DNA of 64,000 bases from Lunularia cruciata (Eukaryota; Streptophyta; Marchantiopsida; Lunulariales; Lunulariaceae): contig OX419758.1 in NCBI GenBank assembly GCA_948567375.1, positions 52,405,473 through 52,469,472 of the forward strand, read 5' to 3'. Below the pieces are notes generated by a model, which was not told the origin of the DNA, did not search any database, and was given only the letters and a program-made list of their open reading frames with translations. Positions 1 to 11,662 of this stretch are shown here, one piece after another. Every line of letters starts with the position of its first letter. Within the stretch, counting starts at the first letter, position 1. Position numbers and translations under genes: made by a program.

Positions 1-438
1 AGCTCAAGTTACTAGACTAAAAGTCAAGTCAAGTCAAAAAGTAGAAAGGAATATCCATTCACATGGGCATATTCCCCTAAGCATGTGGTCTTATCTTGAC
101 CCAACCACAAAGTCAAGGATTCCTTCACATGGGCTATCCTTGGACTTAAGAAGAATCCAAAACAAAAAGGCTTGCGGGCCCAAGAGTTCTCAACTCTTTC
201 CTCAAAGCCAAACACCTAGGAATAATACCAAGTCAACACACTAAAATCCAAAATAGTGGTGCCCATCTTTTCTACTTCCTCTAAAATAAAGTCCTCTCTA
301 TCTCAGCTATGACTAACTTTAGCTAACCATGACTAATATAGAACCGTCCTTTATCTCTATATAAATAATATCTCTTAAGTACTTGTAATACCAAGCTAAA
401 TATCACAATACCACACACATGCACAAATGGGTGTTACA
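1..438 (-). repeat. Family A LTR, partial (cut by window edge)
   Basis: This is the reverse complement of the 692-bp family A LTR seen complete at 41660-42351. It ends at 438 with TTACA, the complement of the LTR start TGTAA. The rest lies to the left of the window. The bases to its right do not match the family A region that normally precedes a 3' LTR, so it is either a solo LTR or the 5' LTR of a minus-strand element whose body lies outside. Bases 439-529 are a short stretch I cannot assign. Short open frames inside it recur in every LTR copy and are not treated as genes. Confidence 0.9.
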
Positions 439-529
439 GACCATCATGTATAACATCATTCTAGATGTTACCAAACCAAATTTCACATCTAGATCATATG
501 GCTAGCTCTTGGTATTACAGGTAGAAGGC

Positions 530-1822
530 GTCGTCAATGAAATCAAGGTTGTGCTGAGTACAGAAGTTGAATGTAAACTTGAAGAGGTGAGGTTGCATGA
601 GCTGAAGTTACTATGCAGGAGACGCGCAAGAGGAAGGTGAAGGATATGGAATTAAATAATCTCTTAATTTGTATGCGAGATCTTGTAAATTAGAAGATGT
701 TAGAAGTGGGAGACAATGTGTGTCTCACACTAGATCTTATTAGGACAAAGTTAGCTAAGCTTTGTAGTGAGGTAGAAGAAGTACGAAGACCCAAAGTTGC
801 AAAAGTAGGAGTGCAAGTGTCTTCGGAGTTGTTCTCCGAAACTTTAGAGAAGAGTGGGTCGGGAGATAAGGGAGTAGATGAATTACCCATGACCTCAATT
901 GTAGATTGTAGTGAAGAAATTGTAAACATAGAAGAGTTTGGAGTAAAATTGGATAGACCCGAGGATGGGGAAATTATAGAGAGATTATCGGATTTGAAAG
1001 CCAAAGAAGAGGTAGACATCAGATTGGATTAGTAATAGATTTAAGATTTGAAGAGGCAGATATGAAGAGGTGCATTGTCATTTCGGATTTGTAGGTTTGT
1101 AGAGTTGTTAGGAAACGGTATTTTTGTTAGAACTGTTGATTGCTTCACTATTTAAGAGTGGCATTCGCAGTCATATGTTGTTTCATTGCTCATTATTTTT
1201 GAGAATAGATAAAGCAAAGTGTTGTGAAGCAGTGCTCTTCGCTTGAGCTTGATTCCGAGTATCAACTTTATGATTGTGTTTGTGAGTGTGTGGAGAATTT
1301 CAAAGTGCAAGTCAGTGTGCTTGTTGGATGTTGGATTCCATAGCCTTGATCTTCATTCTGTGTGTTTGATCTTGAGTGAAGTGCAATTGGAGCAATGCCT
1401 TGACACATCTGAGAGGAATTGTAGTGTTGGTAGTATTCTACATTTGTGAGTGCGGCGTAGTGTTGATGTAAAGCAATTTCAATCAAGGAAGTTGTGCCTT
1501 TGGTGGAGGAGTAGAACACAATTTTGAGGCAAAGTCATTTTGCAATGAAGTGCCATTTTTGGGAGAGCTTGAATCATCACAATCAAGATTGTTTGGAAAG
1601 AATTGAAAGTGTTGTGATTAAGGAGTGTTAATCTATGACAAGACTGCAAATTAGTGTTTGTTACTCTCTTCTGGGTGTGGTTTCTACATGAGAGATTAAA
1701 GATGAAACCAAGAAGAACTACATGTTACCAATTTGTATTTGACCAATTCTGACTCGTATCTCTGCGGGAACAAACTTTACTTACCTGATTACCGCAAAAG
1801 TGATATTTGCCGGGTTGTCACA
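530..1822 (+). repeat. 5' LTR of C1, 3'-most 1.3 kb
   Basis: Matches the distal part of the long family C LTR (compare about 9860-11239). It begins within the coiled-coil-coding part of the LTR and ends at GTTGTCACA, directly upstream of the primer-binding site. The first two thirds of the LTR are missing and family A LTR sequence lies further left. The open stretch at 697-1032 is the C-terminal part of the LTR-borne coiled-coil frame. Confidence 0.85.
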
Positions 1823-1829
1823 TGATTTT

Positions 1830-1848
1830 TGGCACCACGGCATGGGAT
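1830..1848 (+). other. Primer-binding site of C1 (tRNA-Asp-like)
   Basis: Seven bases after the LTR end is TGGCACCACGGCATGGGAT. It resembles the complement of the 3' end of plant tRNA-Asp (TGGCGCCGTTGCCGGGGAT), with several mismatches. The C2 copy at 28243 is closer to that consensus. Assignment to tRNA-Asp comes from memory of the tRNA sequence. Confidence 0.6.
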
Positions 1849-1955
1849 ACAAATCTTGGAAGTGGAAGAATACAAAGCCAAATTTGAAGCTGGGTATCAA
1901 AGCAATATGAATGTCTGCATCAAGAGAACAATGGGAAGAGAGAGTTTGAAGACAA

Positions 1956-4000
1956 GTGTTGCATCGTGAAGAAGATAAACGTCTGAAGATCCAAGCCACT
2001 TTTGACAAAACCAAACGAGAGGTGTTGGACTTTCAACTCCTTCACAAAGTGCAAGAAGCCTTGCAAGAACTTGACCAAAAGAAACACAAAGGCGGTTGGC
2101 AAGGCTACTTCACATCCCCCTCTTCCAAGAAGAAGAAAGACTCGAGCGGCCAGACATATGCATTACGGCCCAGTTCATCAACTTTCCCTAGAGCTGTAAA
2201 GGAAGTTGCATCTTTAAAGAACTTTGTTCAAGAAAAGACAGCACAAACACTAACAGAAGAAGAGTGCCAACATCTTCTACAAACGATTCCTTGGTTGTCC
2301 CAAAGGAATTTTGAAGAACACATCAAAGGTGTTGAGCTTGATTCTTTCAGACGGGTTGAAGTTGACACCCTCAGAGAAGAAATTGTCAAAGAAGACCCTA
2401 CCTTGAATTTGACGAATTGGAAACTTTGGGCTGTCAACACGGCATCAATTCCAGCTAGTACCTCGGTTCCATCAAGTTCAAATTTACTCCAGCCAATCCC
2501 ATCAAATTGAACGATGACTTTTCTGCCTATCACCCGACACGCCTATCAAAAGTATAAGGGGACAGAACAAGACAAAGACCCTGATGAATTCATCAAAGAA
2601 TTTGAAGTCATCTCCTTTGCTAACAAGGAGCATGACTTGGCGGATCGACTGCAAATTTTCCCAAGTGTGCTCCAAAAGAAAGCTCGGAGCTAGTACACCC
2701 ATGTGACCCAAAAGGAGTTGGTACCGGCGGATTGGGCGGACTTGCAAAACAATTTCCCAGAACAATTCCGGGAAGTTGATTATGATACGAGCGTCTTTGC
2801 GGCACTCAATGATTTAGACCAAGGCAAGAAGGAGAAGTTGATAGACTATTCTGAGCGGTTCATGGCACTTTTGAACGGAGTCCCAAAGCAATTGGGTGTA
2901 GTGGGTTACTCTGATGCCCAAGCTATTACCTGGTTCTTGGGAGGACTTTCACCAAAGATTTGGATCTTTGCAAGGGAGAGGAATGTAACTTCCCTTGATA
3001 AGGTACTCAATCATGTTGCCCGCTACAAGGCATCTCACTCTCACTCTGCCAGCAATCAAAGAAACCGGGAGAAGAAAGGCAAGAAGCCCAGAAGGAGAGC
3101 TTCTCACAGTACATCCCCTTCTTTGGAGGAATCCTCCACGTCTTCAAGCTCTTCTTTGGAATCCAAAGAAGAATCAAAGCCAAGACGAGTGCAAAGAAGT
3201 GGGAGTAAGAAACCAATGACTCCCCTATCAAAGAGTGTACATAAGGTGGATACTAAGTTGGACGCCCTCATCAAGGAGTTTTTGGATTTCAAGATCCAGA
3301 TGATTGGGGCTAAGGACAAAAGGAAGGCCCCAGCATTTGGCAGATCTAATGTATGGTGCACCGCATGTGGCAAGTCAGGCCATGCGAACACGGAATGCAA
3401 TACTCGTAATGCATTCCTAGTGTAGCAGATTGATTGGGTTCTGGGATGGAACCAGGAAGAGGAAGAAGAGGCGGTGTACCAAACCCAAGAGGTACAGCCT
3501 CAGGCAAGCACATAGTATCAAGGTCCAAGGTACGGACCAAGGGAGTATAACCCCAATGCTCCTCCACAAAGACCACCAATGAGCAACCAAAATTGACCTT
3601 AGAATGTTGCACCTGGGGCATGTTACAATTGTGGATTGATGGGACATTTGTCTCCAAACTGTCTGGAGCCAAGAAGGCAAATTGGGTATGTTCCCCTGTG
3701 CAGAAATTGCAAAGGGTTGGGCCATATAGGCAACCAATGCCCTCACCCTCCAAACCCAAAGCCGCTTGTAAAATATGTGCAGACCTCCGCTGAGCATGCA
3801 GCGCTTCAGGCGAAGGGTGATATGAATGTAAATTGTATAACACTTGAGGAGGAGAGATCTCAAGAAGGGAGTCCGGCCTCGGAAGGAGAATGGCCGGACC
3901 TTGAAATTTTGAAGGTTGAGACACATCCAAGAAGAAGCGTGACCCCAAAGAGCTGAGTATGAACTCGACGTCTTCCAGAAAGGCAAAGAGACTGCGCCCA
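1956..4000 (+). CDS. C1 Gag region with three CCHC zinc knuckles
   Basis: Fossil Gag-coding region. The N-terminal part is charged and helical, and a retrotransposon-gag-like segment spans about 2520-3040. A Ser/Arg/Lys-rich linker follows (about 3050-3220). Three C-x2-C-x4-H-x4-C knuckles follow: 3357-3398 (CTACGKSGHANTEC), 3621-3662 (CYNCGLMGHLSPNC) and 3699-3740 (CRNCKGLGHIGNQC). Gag packages the element RNA, and the knuckles bind nucleic acid. Three knuckles is more than the one or two common in plant Ty3/gypsy Gag. The region is broken by several changes. Confidence 0.75.
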
Positions 4001-4429
4001 AAGGCAATTCTTTCTTCCAAGGAGGAAAAGATCCTCACTAAAGCCAAAGCTAAAGCCTTACAGAAAGAACTTAAGGAAGCGATACTCAGAACTTGGGAAA
4101 TGAGTTTGGAGGAGGAGACAAAGACGAAGCCTCCAATTTTTCCGGCAGACATCCGATCCAAGGTAAAGGGTCTGATCCAACCCGAGGTGGGCCAACCCAA
4201 GGAACCTTGGGTCAAAACCACTAGCAATCATGTCACCATTTTGAAACACCCCAAAGTCAAAATCAAACATGGAGGGACTTCGAACCCGAAGCCAAAGGTG
4301 AAGACGGTCAAATTGGGAGGAGTACCCCAATATGATATTGTAGCTATTTGGCAGCCACAAATGCCAACATCCCATTTAAGCAATTGTGGGAAGACAACAA
4401 GCAGTACAAGAAGCAGCTGAATTTGGCCC

Positions 4430-7400
4430 TTAAGAAAGTAAGGTCGATGTCAAAGAAGGACCTACCCGCTATTTATCATATTGAGCAAAAAGATCTGGGA
4501 TCTCCCAAGGTTGACGTAGAGATTGCAGGATGCATGATCACATTGATACCCATGGATTCAGGGTCGGGTGTGAATGTCATGACCGAAGATATTGCAAATT
4601 GACTGGGGTATCATACGTTTGAGCCAACACCCCGAGTCTTGAAATTTGCAGACCAAACCAGGAGACGGCCCTTGGGCATGCTGTCAAACATAACCACAAT
4701 CACTGGAGGGGTGCACTTCAAGTTGAACTACATTGTGTTGTGACTAGTGACCAAGATTGGTTTCCCTCTGTTAATTGGAAGACCCTGGTTGTATAGTACC
4801 CAAGTTGTGGTGGATTGGCACAAGCAGAAGTTAGGTTCAAGGACATTTCATCCGAAGACCAAAAGCTGGTGATTGTGAGTTGGATAAAGGTTCCCCATCT
4901 TGGGGAAACTAGTTTGTCAGAAGATGAGGACAAATCCAAATACTCATCCTCTTTGTCCTCAGACAAATCTGAAGACAAAGTCCAAGTCAATTACTTGGAA
5001 TGCTACGAGGTGGATGTCAAAGACGAGGATCCATATGACCTTGCCTCAGGTGAACCTGACGTGGAGGAAGGGGGTTTGATGGCAGCTCGCCTTGGGTTAA
5101 GCCGAGTAAGCCACATTGAAGGATTCATCAACCCCAATGATTGTCAAGATGTTGTTTTGACTAAAGGGAATTTTGAAATTTTCAAAGACAATCACTTTGG
5201 AGGAGTCGGCAGGATACACTGCCCTGTTTATAGAATTCCAAGATGTATTTGCCTGGTCTAGTGATCAAATGCCGGGTATTCCATGAGAATTTGGAGAACA
5301 CCGGATTGATCTGGTTGAAGGTGCAGTTCCAATTGGCAGAGACAATACTGTCTGAACCCAAAGTACTCCCTTTTGGTGAAAGATGAAATCAACAAGTACT
5401 TAGGGGCCGGAATTACCTTCCTTGTCTTAAGCAATGAATGGGTCTCCCCCATTGTCATTGTCCCAAAGAAGAATAGGGAAGATCTGAGTGTGCCAAGACT
5501 TCCGTAAGTTGAATGCAGTCACAAGGAAGGATCATCATCCCTTGCCTTTTACCGATACAATTTTGGACCAAGTAGCTAGTCATCCTTATTATAGTTTTCT
5601 TGATGGATTCTTAGGGTACAATCAAATATCCATCCGAGAAGAGGACAAGGATAAAACTACATTTGCAACCAATTGGGGTACTTTTCCTTACAATCAAATG
5701 CCCTTTGGGTTGTGTAATGCTCCCGCTACTTTTCAGCAAATGATGAATTCAATCTTCAAGGATTTTCTACGCAAATTTGTGGAAGTGGTCATTGATGATT
5801 TTTGTGTGTTTGGGCAAAGAGATGTACATTTGTATTACCTTTGCCAAACTTTTGAAAGGTGTCAGTCACTTTGCCGGTTTGTCATTACACTCGGAGAAAT
5901 GCTTCTTCGCAGTGAAGGAGGGAATTCTTTTGGGGCATCGGGTGTCAAGCCAAGGTATTGAAGTCAATGTTGAGAAGGTTAAAGTAATCTCAGCTTTGGA
6001 ATCCCCAAAGAACATCCGGAAGCTGAGAGCCTTCTTGGGATATGTCGGATACTACAAACACTTTGTGTCAAACTATGTGGTGCTTGCTGCACCCCTTACA
6101 AAGCTTTTGAAGAAAGCCAAAGACTACCTGTGGGAAGCAGATCAAGAAGAAGCTTTCCAGGTGTTGAAGAAGAAACTGGTTGAAGCACCAGTTATGAGAG
6201 CCCCAAATTGGGACATCCCTTTTTATGTTTATGTGGACACTTTGTCCATAGCCATCGGCGTCGTCTTAAGTCAGAAGGATGAGAAGAAGAAGGACTACCC
6301 GGTGTATTATGCCAACTGACAACTTTCAGTTTCTGAAAAGAACTATTCAATGACTGAAAGAGAAGCACTCAAAATGGTGTATGCCTGCAAGAAATTTTGC
6401 CACTACTTGCTGGGATATGAGTTTGTCTTCTATGTTGACCATTACGCATTACAACATTTGGTCAAGAAGGCAGATTTGTTTGGGCAAATTGCAAGATGGA
6501 TCATGTTGTTACAAGAATTCACATATATTGTACAAGTACGGAAGGGAGCTCCACATTCAAATGCGGACTTCCTGTCCAGGTTAGAAACTCAAGACCAGGA
6601 GTGGGAAATTGACAATTGATTCCCTGATGAAAAGTTATATCAATTAATAGCAATGCAAAGTATGAGGTATGCAACAGAATATCATTATCTGCATACTCTC
6701 CATTTTCCTAAAGGGCTGGACCCGGAGCAAAGGGCAGTCATGAAAGACTGCCCTTTGCTCCGGGTCCAGCCCTCTGTATCAACTCAAACACAACATTCTA
6801 TTTAAGATGAAATATGAAATACTTTGGCAATGCTTGGAGTCATACGAAGTCGGAGGCATAATTGAGTCTTTACACTCCAAGGCATCGGGAGGACACTATG
6901 CTCTGAAGAATATTGTAAAGAAGATTCTTTTTGCAAAGTATTGGTGGCCTATGATGTACAAAGGCACGCATGCTCATATCCGAAATGTGATGGTTGTCAG
7001 AGATTGGGGAAGCCGACGGCTACTTCTCAATGGCCTTTGAGACCAATTTTGCCCTTGGCCCTATTTGAGAAATGGGGAATTGATTTTGTGAGTCCCATTC
7101 AACCAATGACTTGAGTCACAAGGAAGAGATACATTTTGGTTTGCACTGACTATGCTACCAAGATGGTCGAAGTTGAAGCAACTTGTAGAGATGATGCCAA
7201 AAATGTGGCAGAATTTTTCTTTCAAAACATCATCTCCCGATATGGATGTCCTCTGAAATTGGTCAGTGATAGAGGGACACATTTTTTGAACTCTGTGATG
7301 GAGGCATTAACCAAGTACTTCCAGATTAAACATCGGAAGACGACCCCTTCTAACCCAAAAGCAAATGGCTTAACAGAAAGGCAAATGGGTTACTTTGCAA

Positions 7401-7474
7401 AATTTTGAATAAGGTGACTGTCAATTATGCCTATAATTGGGATACAAAATTACCAGCCGTGTTGTGGGCATATA
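4430..7474 (+). CDS. C1 Pol region: protease, RT, RNase H, integrase (first part)
   Basis: Fossil pol region. The retropepsin motif (MDSGSG) lies near 4552-4570. Reverse transcriptase spans about 5480-6120, with MPFGLCNAPATF and an IDDFCVFG box near 5795-5815. RNase H spans about 6190-6600, and the integrase zinc-binding and catalytic core about 6800-7474 (LVSDRGTHF, then an NGLTER-type segment). These domains copy element RNA into DNA and insert it. The order is that of Ty3/gypsy. The integrase region is interrupted at 7480 by a solo family C LTR and resumes at 11245. Many breaks are present. Confidence 0.8.
6712..6773. repeat. Perfect 28-bp inverted repeat with 6-nt loop
   Basis: Arms at 6712-6739 and 6746-6773 are exact reverse complements, separated by ATGAAA. 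The hairpin sits in the spacer between RNase H and integrase of C1. The equivalent place in C2 (about 33100-33165) has homologous sequence for the left arm but no matching right arm. The palindrome therefore arose in C1, probably by a fold-back template switch. It is GC-rich compared with its surroundings. Confidence 0.95.
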
Positions 7475-7860
7475 GAATGTGTGGTGCCCACATTTTTTTT
7501 TCAAAATAAAGAAGAAGAAGTGTATAGAGAAGTCGGATTGCGCCTGTATGGTCAAAGAAGGCAAAGAAAAGAGTCTTTGGGATGAAACCCAAAGTAACGT
7601 GACTTTGGGTCATAAGGCAAAGTACTCGGAAATGCCCTGTCAGCATACAACCCAAAGTAAATTGTCTTCATATCGAGGGGAGCTCAACTTGAGGCGAAGA
7701 CAGCCTAACAACCTTTCGTCGCGGTGAGAAATTCAAGAAGGGACCGTTCAAAAACCAACGGCCCATACGCGCAAAGGTTGATTGACAGTGACAAGTGCAT
7801 GTAGGAGGTGTGATTTCTTGGTAGAAACTCAAAGTGAAGAAAGACAAAGAAGTGCAACTC

Positions 7861-7867
7861 TATAAAA
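7861..7867 (+). promoter_or_regulatory. Candidate TATA box in family C LTR
   Basis: TATAAAA lies about 380 bp into the solo LTR. The same motif lies at the same relative place in C3 (62643-62649). It is the best candidate core promoter for element RNA, and for the frames that lie downstream in the LTR. No transcript evidence is available. Confidence 0.5.
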
Positions 7868-7989
7868 CTCAAACTCACAACGACAAAATGTCGAGTAATT
7901 TTCCTTCGCCGTTGAGAAGTCATCTTGCAAGTGATTGTGGGAAGGGAAATAGAGTTGGAATCGCATTAGTGCATAAGGGAGAAGTTGCA

Positions 7990-8880
7990 TAGTGAAATCG
8001 AGAGATAGTGAGAAGGCAGAAGAGATGGGAGGAGGAAAGAAGAACTCTGAATTCGTAGTGAGAAATCATGCAATTCGGAGGTTAGATGTGATCGCTAGGA
8101 TCAAAGTCTTGAGCCGACTTCGGATCACTTTCTTGGCATGGAATTGGAATGTGAGCTTTCTAGGTTTCATGACAAAAATCATCGAGAGCAAGTGTCTCGA
8201 TGGACCCGAGGAGGAAGGGAAGAGAGGAAATCAGGCTTGCTGGACAGAGTCGGATTGGAGACTTGTACTTGGGAAGGAAGCAGGCTCGGAGTAGGGGGCC
8301 ACGTTCTTGGGGAAGGGAGAGATAGCTCAAGAAACCCAGGAAGTGAGAGATGCATTCTTGTCAAAGTGGACGAAGAATGGGTACAAAGTTGAGAGCTACA
8401 AAGACCCTATGAAGAGAGGAATTGTGAGTGCACTGATGGCCATCCTAAAGCCGGAGAGAACCACGTATGTGATGAAACACCAAGCGGTGTTCTTTCACAA
8501 GTTATTTGCAGGAGAACCGATCAATTGAGCGAGGTGTTTCCACGGGAGAACGAGGCAGATGGTGTGGAATTTGCAAGATAAATTGCCTCCACACTACATT
8601 GTCCTGTTTGCAGCACATTTCTACCTCGGGCTAAATCTGCTGAACTTGGCAGAGCAAACTTGGATGGTGTTGCACTTCCATCTTGATTTGCGAAAGGAGG
8701 TCAATATCGAGGAGCAGCAATACATCTTGCAAATCAGGAGCACCGACGACTACTACACAAAGATAGGGAAGAACGTGGAGGTCGCAGTAAGTACCCCAAA
8801 TACAAAGAAGAGAAGTCGGCAGGGTGAAGCCAAAGACACAAAGAAACCTCAAAAGACACGGAGAGGCAACCCAAGGCGAG
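7990..8880 (+). CDS. LTR-borne protein frame of family C (fossil copy)
   Basis: This is the solo-LTR counterpart of the long open frame at 62548-63663. Conserved blocks include RRLDVIARI, SLAWNWN-like and TYVMKHQAVFFHKLF segments and a LPPHYIV segment. I do not recognise the family. The pattern of a helical domain followed by a Lys/Arg-rich tail loosely recalls plant transposon-associated helical domains, but I cannot support a name. Its frame is preserved between LTR copies far better than flanking LTR sequence, which argues that it once encoded a protein. This copy is broken. Confidence 0.55.
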
Positions 8881-10447
8881 GTATGGTGGTGATCGAGTCA
8901 GAGGATGAAGACTCGGAAGGTGATGCCGAGCTTAAGACTGAAAACTCGGAACACGAGGAGGAGCCTGAGCTAACGCTACAGAGTGTAGATACGAGTAGTG
9001 ACAGCAATGAAGGAGGAGAAATGACATCGGTGCTGGTGGCTGCAAAGAAGAATACAAAGAAGAAGAAGTGCAGGCAGAAATTGAAGCCAAGGACAACACA
9101 CAGTTGGAAGACGAAGTAACTGTGGCCAAAGAGAAGAAGATCGCAGTACAGAGAGGAGTTCTCTCAAGACGTAAGGCAAAGTATGAAGCAGGTCCGAGTA
9201 TGGTGAAGGAAGAAGCACTTGAAAGCTCGGGAAGAGAGGCGTCTATTCCGATACGACAACTGCAGAAGAAGAAGAAGAGGTAAAGAAGGAGATCACTCCA
9301 CAGGTTGAAGTAGTTGCCAGCGATGGAGTGGAGTACCTGCAAGAAGTTGTGTGCCCCTTGTTTAAAGCTAGAGTACAAGAAGAAGGAGATGCAATCGACT
9401 TGTCCAGAGGTGAAGATTGTGTTGCAGGTATTAGCAAGGCTGGAAGAAGAAAACTCAGAGTTGAAGAAGAGTATAACCCAAGGTGAGGAGGAAAGAGAAG
9501 TACTGCAAGCGGAGGCAGTAGTGAGAAGTCAGGTAATTGAAGACTTGAAGAGAGAAGTGAATTATCGAGAGGATCTTGTGAAGAAGAGTGACATAGCAAG
9601 GGAGAGACAAGTAGCTGAGTACAAGATCTTGAAGCAGCAATTTGCTGATTCAAGAGTAGAGGTTATCCATGCTATGGCAAGAGTAGCTGCAAAGGATCAG
9701 GGGCTTGATAGGGTGATGGAGAGTGTCGAGGAGAAGAAACAACTTTGGCAACGAGAGTTGGCAGCCCAATATAGAGAAGAAGAAAGATTACGAGAGTTAC
9801 TTTGTAATCAGGAGGAGAGAGTTGTATAGAAGGAGAAGGAGACGGTGAAAGCCGAGTTCAAGGTGGAGTTGGTGATGTACTGAGAGGATTGGCTTGCAGA
9901 TCGAGAACGTGAAAGGAAGATGAGATTGGAGCCATTGAAGGAGATTGTCCACAGGATGAATGCAATGTTAAGTACAGAGGCCAACATTTGGATTGAAGAG
10001 ACGAGGCTACACGAGTTGAAGTTGTTGGTGCAAGAGATGAGGCAAAGACAAGCGAAGGATAAAGATTTGAATGCCTTGTTAATTAGTCTCAAAACTCGTG
10101 TAGACCGGAAGATCTTAGAGGTAGAGGATAAAATTTCAATTAGATTAGACTTAGTGAAAAAAGAGATAGAAAAACTTTGGAAAGATGTTAGAGCAAAACC
10201 CAAAGTAGATAACATAGGAGTGCAAATGTCTTTGGAGTTACCGGTGGAGACATTTGAGAAGAGTGGGTCAAGAGATGAAGAGTTAGATAGATTACTCACT
10301 AGTGCAATTTCATATCAGGAAAGAGAATTGCTGGATCTGGTAGAAGAAGTAGAAGATATGAAACCCGAGGACAAAGTAGTAGGAAGTAAAATTACTTTGG
10401 GTTTGGGTTTGAAAGCCGATGACAAAGTAGACATCGGATCGGATTAG
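8880..10447 (+). CDS. LTR-borne coiled-coil protein frame of family C (fossil copy)
   Basis: A long Glu/Lys/Leu/Arg-rich stretch with heptad-like spacing. It starts with an acidic segment (about 8890-9060) and continues with probable coiled coil (about 9310-10300). Homologous sequence occurs in the 5' LTR of C1 (697-1032), in the C2 3' LTR (36314-36976) and at the start of the tail in C3. No catalytic motif is visible. It may be a second LTR-encoded protein or the C-terminal half of the preceding one. Function is unknown. This copy is broken in several places. Confidence 0.5.
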
Positions 10448-11244
10448 TAACAATTTTGAGATTTGAAAAGGCAGATATGAAGAGGTGCATTGTCATTTTG
10501 GATCTGCAGGTTAGAAGAGTTGTTGTAGAATGGTATAGTTGTTAGAACTGTTGATTGATTCACTATTTAAGAGTGGCATTTGCAGTCAAATGTTGTTCAG
10601 TGCTCATAATTTCTGAGAATAGATAAAGCAAAGTGCTGTGAAGCAATGCTCGTTGCTTGAGCTTGATTTCGAGTATCAACTTTGCGTTTGTGTTTGTGAG
10701 TGTGTGAAGAAATTTGAAGTGCAAGTCAGTGTGCTTGTTGGATGTTGGATTCTGCAACCTTGATCTTCATTCTGTGTGTTTGATCTTGAGTGAAGTGCAA
10801 TCAAAGCAATGCCTTGACAAATCTGAGAGGAATTGTAGTGTTGGTAGTATTTTGCATTTGTGAGTGCAGTGCGAGGTTGATGTGAAGCAATTTTGATCAA
10901 GGAAGTTGTGCCTTCAGTGGAGGGGTGGAACACAATTCTGAGGCAAAGTCGTTTTGCAGTGAAGTGCCGTTTTGGGAGAGCCTGAATCATCACAATCAAG
11001 ATTGTTTGGAAAGAATTGAAGGAGTTGTGATGAAGGAGTGTTAATTTGTGACAAAACTGAGAGTCAATGCTTGTTACTCTCGTCTGGGTGTGGTTTCTAC
11101 CTGAGAGATTAAAGATACAACCAAGAAGAACTGTAATTGTTACTTTGCTTTGTATTTGGACATTTCTGACTTGTATCTTTGCGAGAACGAACTTTACTTA
11201 CCCGATTACCGCAAAAGTGATATTTGCCGGGTTGTCATAGAATG

Positions 11245-11662
11245 ATAGAAAAGATTACAACCAAACAAACTCCATACTTCTTGACATATGGCTTGCATCC
11301 CATAGTACCAGTTGAATTTGAAGTATCGACATATTGGATTCTTTGCAAAGAACGACTGTCAAAGGAAGAAAGCCAGGAACTTTGGATCCATCAACTAATG
11401 TGGTTAGAAGAGAAAAGAGATGATGCAATGCAAACCACAAAGGAAGTAAAAGCACAAAGGAAAGTCAAGCACGATAAGCATATCAAGCCTGTGGCTGTGC
11501 GCAAAGGAGATTTGGTTTTGTTATACGACAATTGCCAAATTATTTTTCCAGGCAAGTTGCATTTGAGATAGATGGGGCCTTATCAAGTTCTTCATCTGTA
11601 CAAAAATAGGTCCATTCAACTTGTAGACCTGGAACGCAATCCTTTTGCCACTTGAGTATATG
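11245..11662 (+). CDS. C1 integrase, C-terminal part
   Basis: Continuation of the C1 integrase region after the solo LTR. It reads PYFLTYG- and PVEFEV-like segments followed by a basic segment and a GDLVLLYDN segment, typical of the Ty3/gypsy integrase C-terminal domain that binds DNA. The same stretch lies in C2 at about 33860-34270. No chromodomain is seen before the LTR. Fossil sequence. Confidence 0.75.

Larger units (their letters stand above)
7475..11244 (+). mobile_element. Solo family C LTR (7480-11239) with 5-bp target duplication
   Basis: A complete family C LTR of 3760 bp, starting TGTGGTGCC and ending GTTGTCATA (GTTGTCACA in other copies). It is flanked by GAATG at 7475-7479 and 11240-11244. 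It lies within the integrase region of C1, and the integrase sequence continues on the other side. No internal region is attached, so this is a solo LTR left after recombination between the two LTRs of an inserted element. Its length is exceptional, and most of it is occupied by sense-strand open frames, described separately. Confidence 0.9.

Noticed and set aside
3346-4227. 293-codon minus-strand frame opposite the C1 Gag region
   Set aside because: Shadow of the sense-strand Gag region with its zinc knuckles; no domain on the minus strand.
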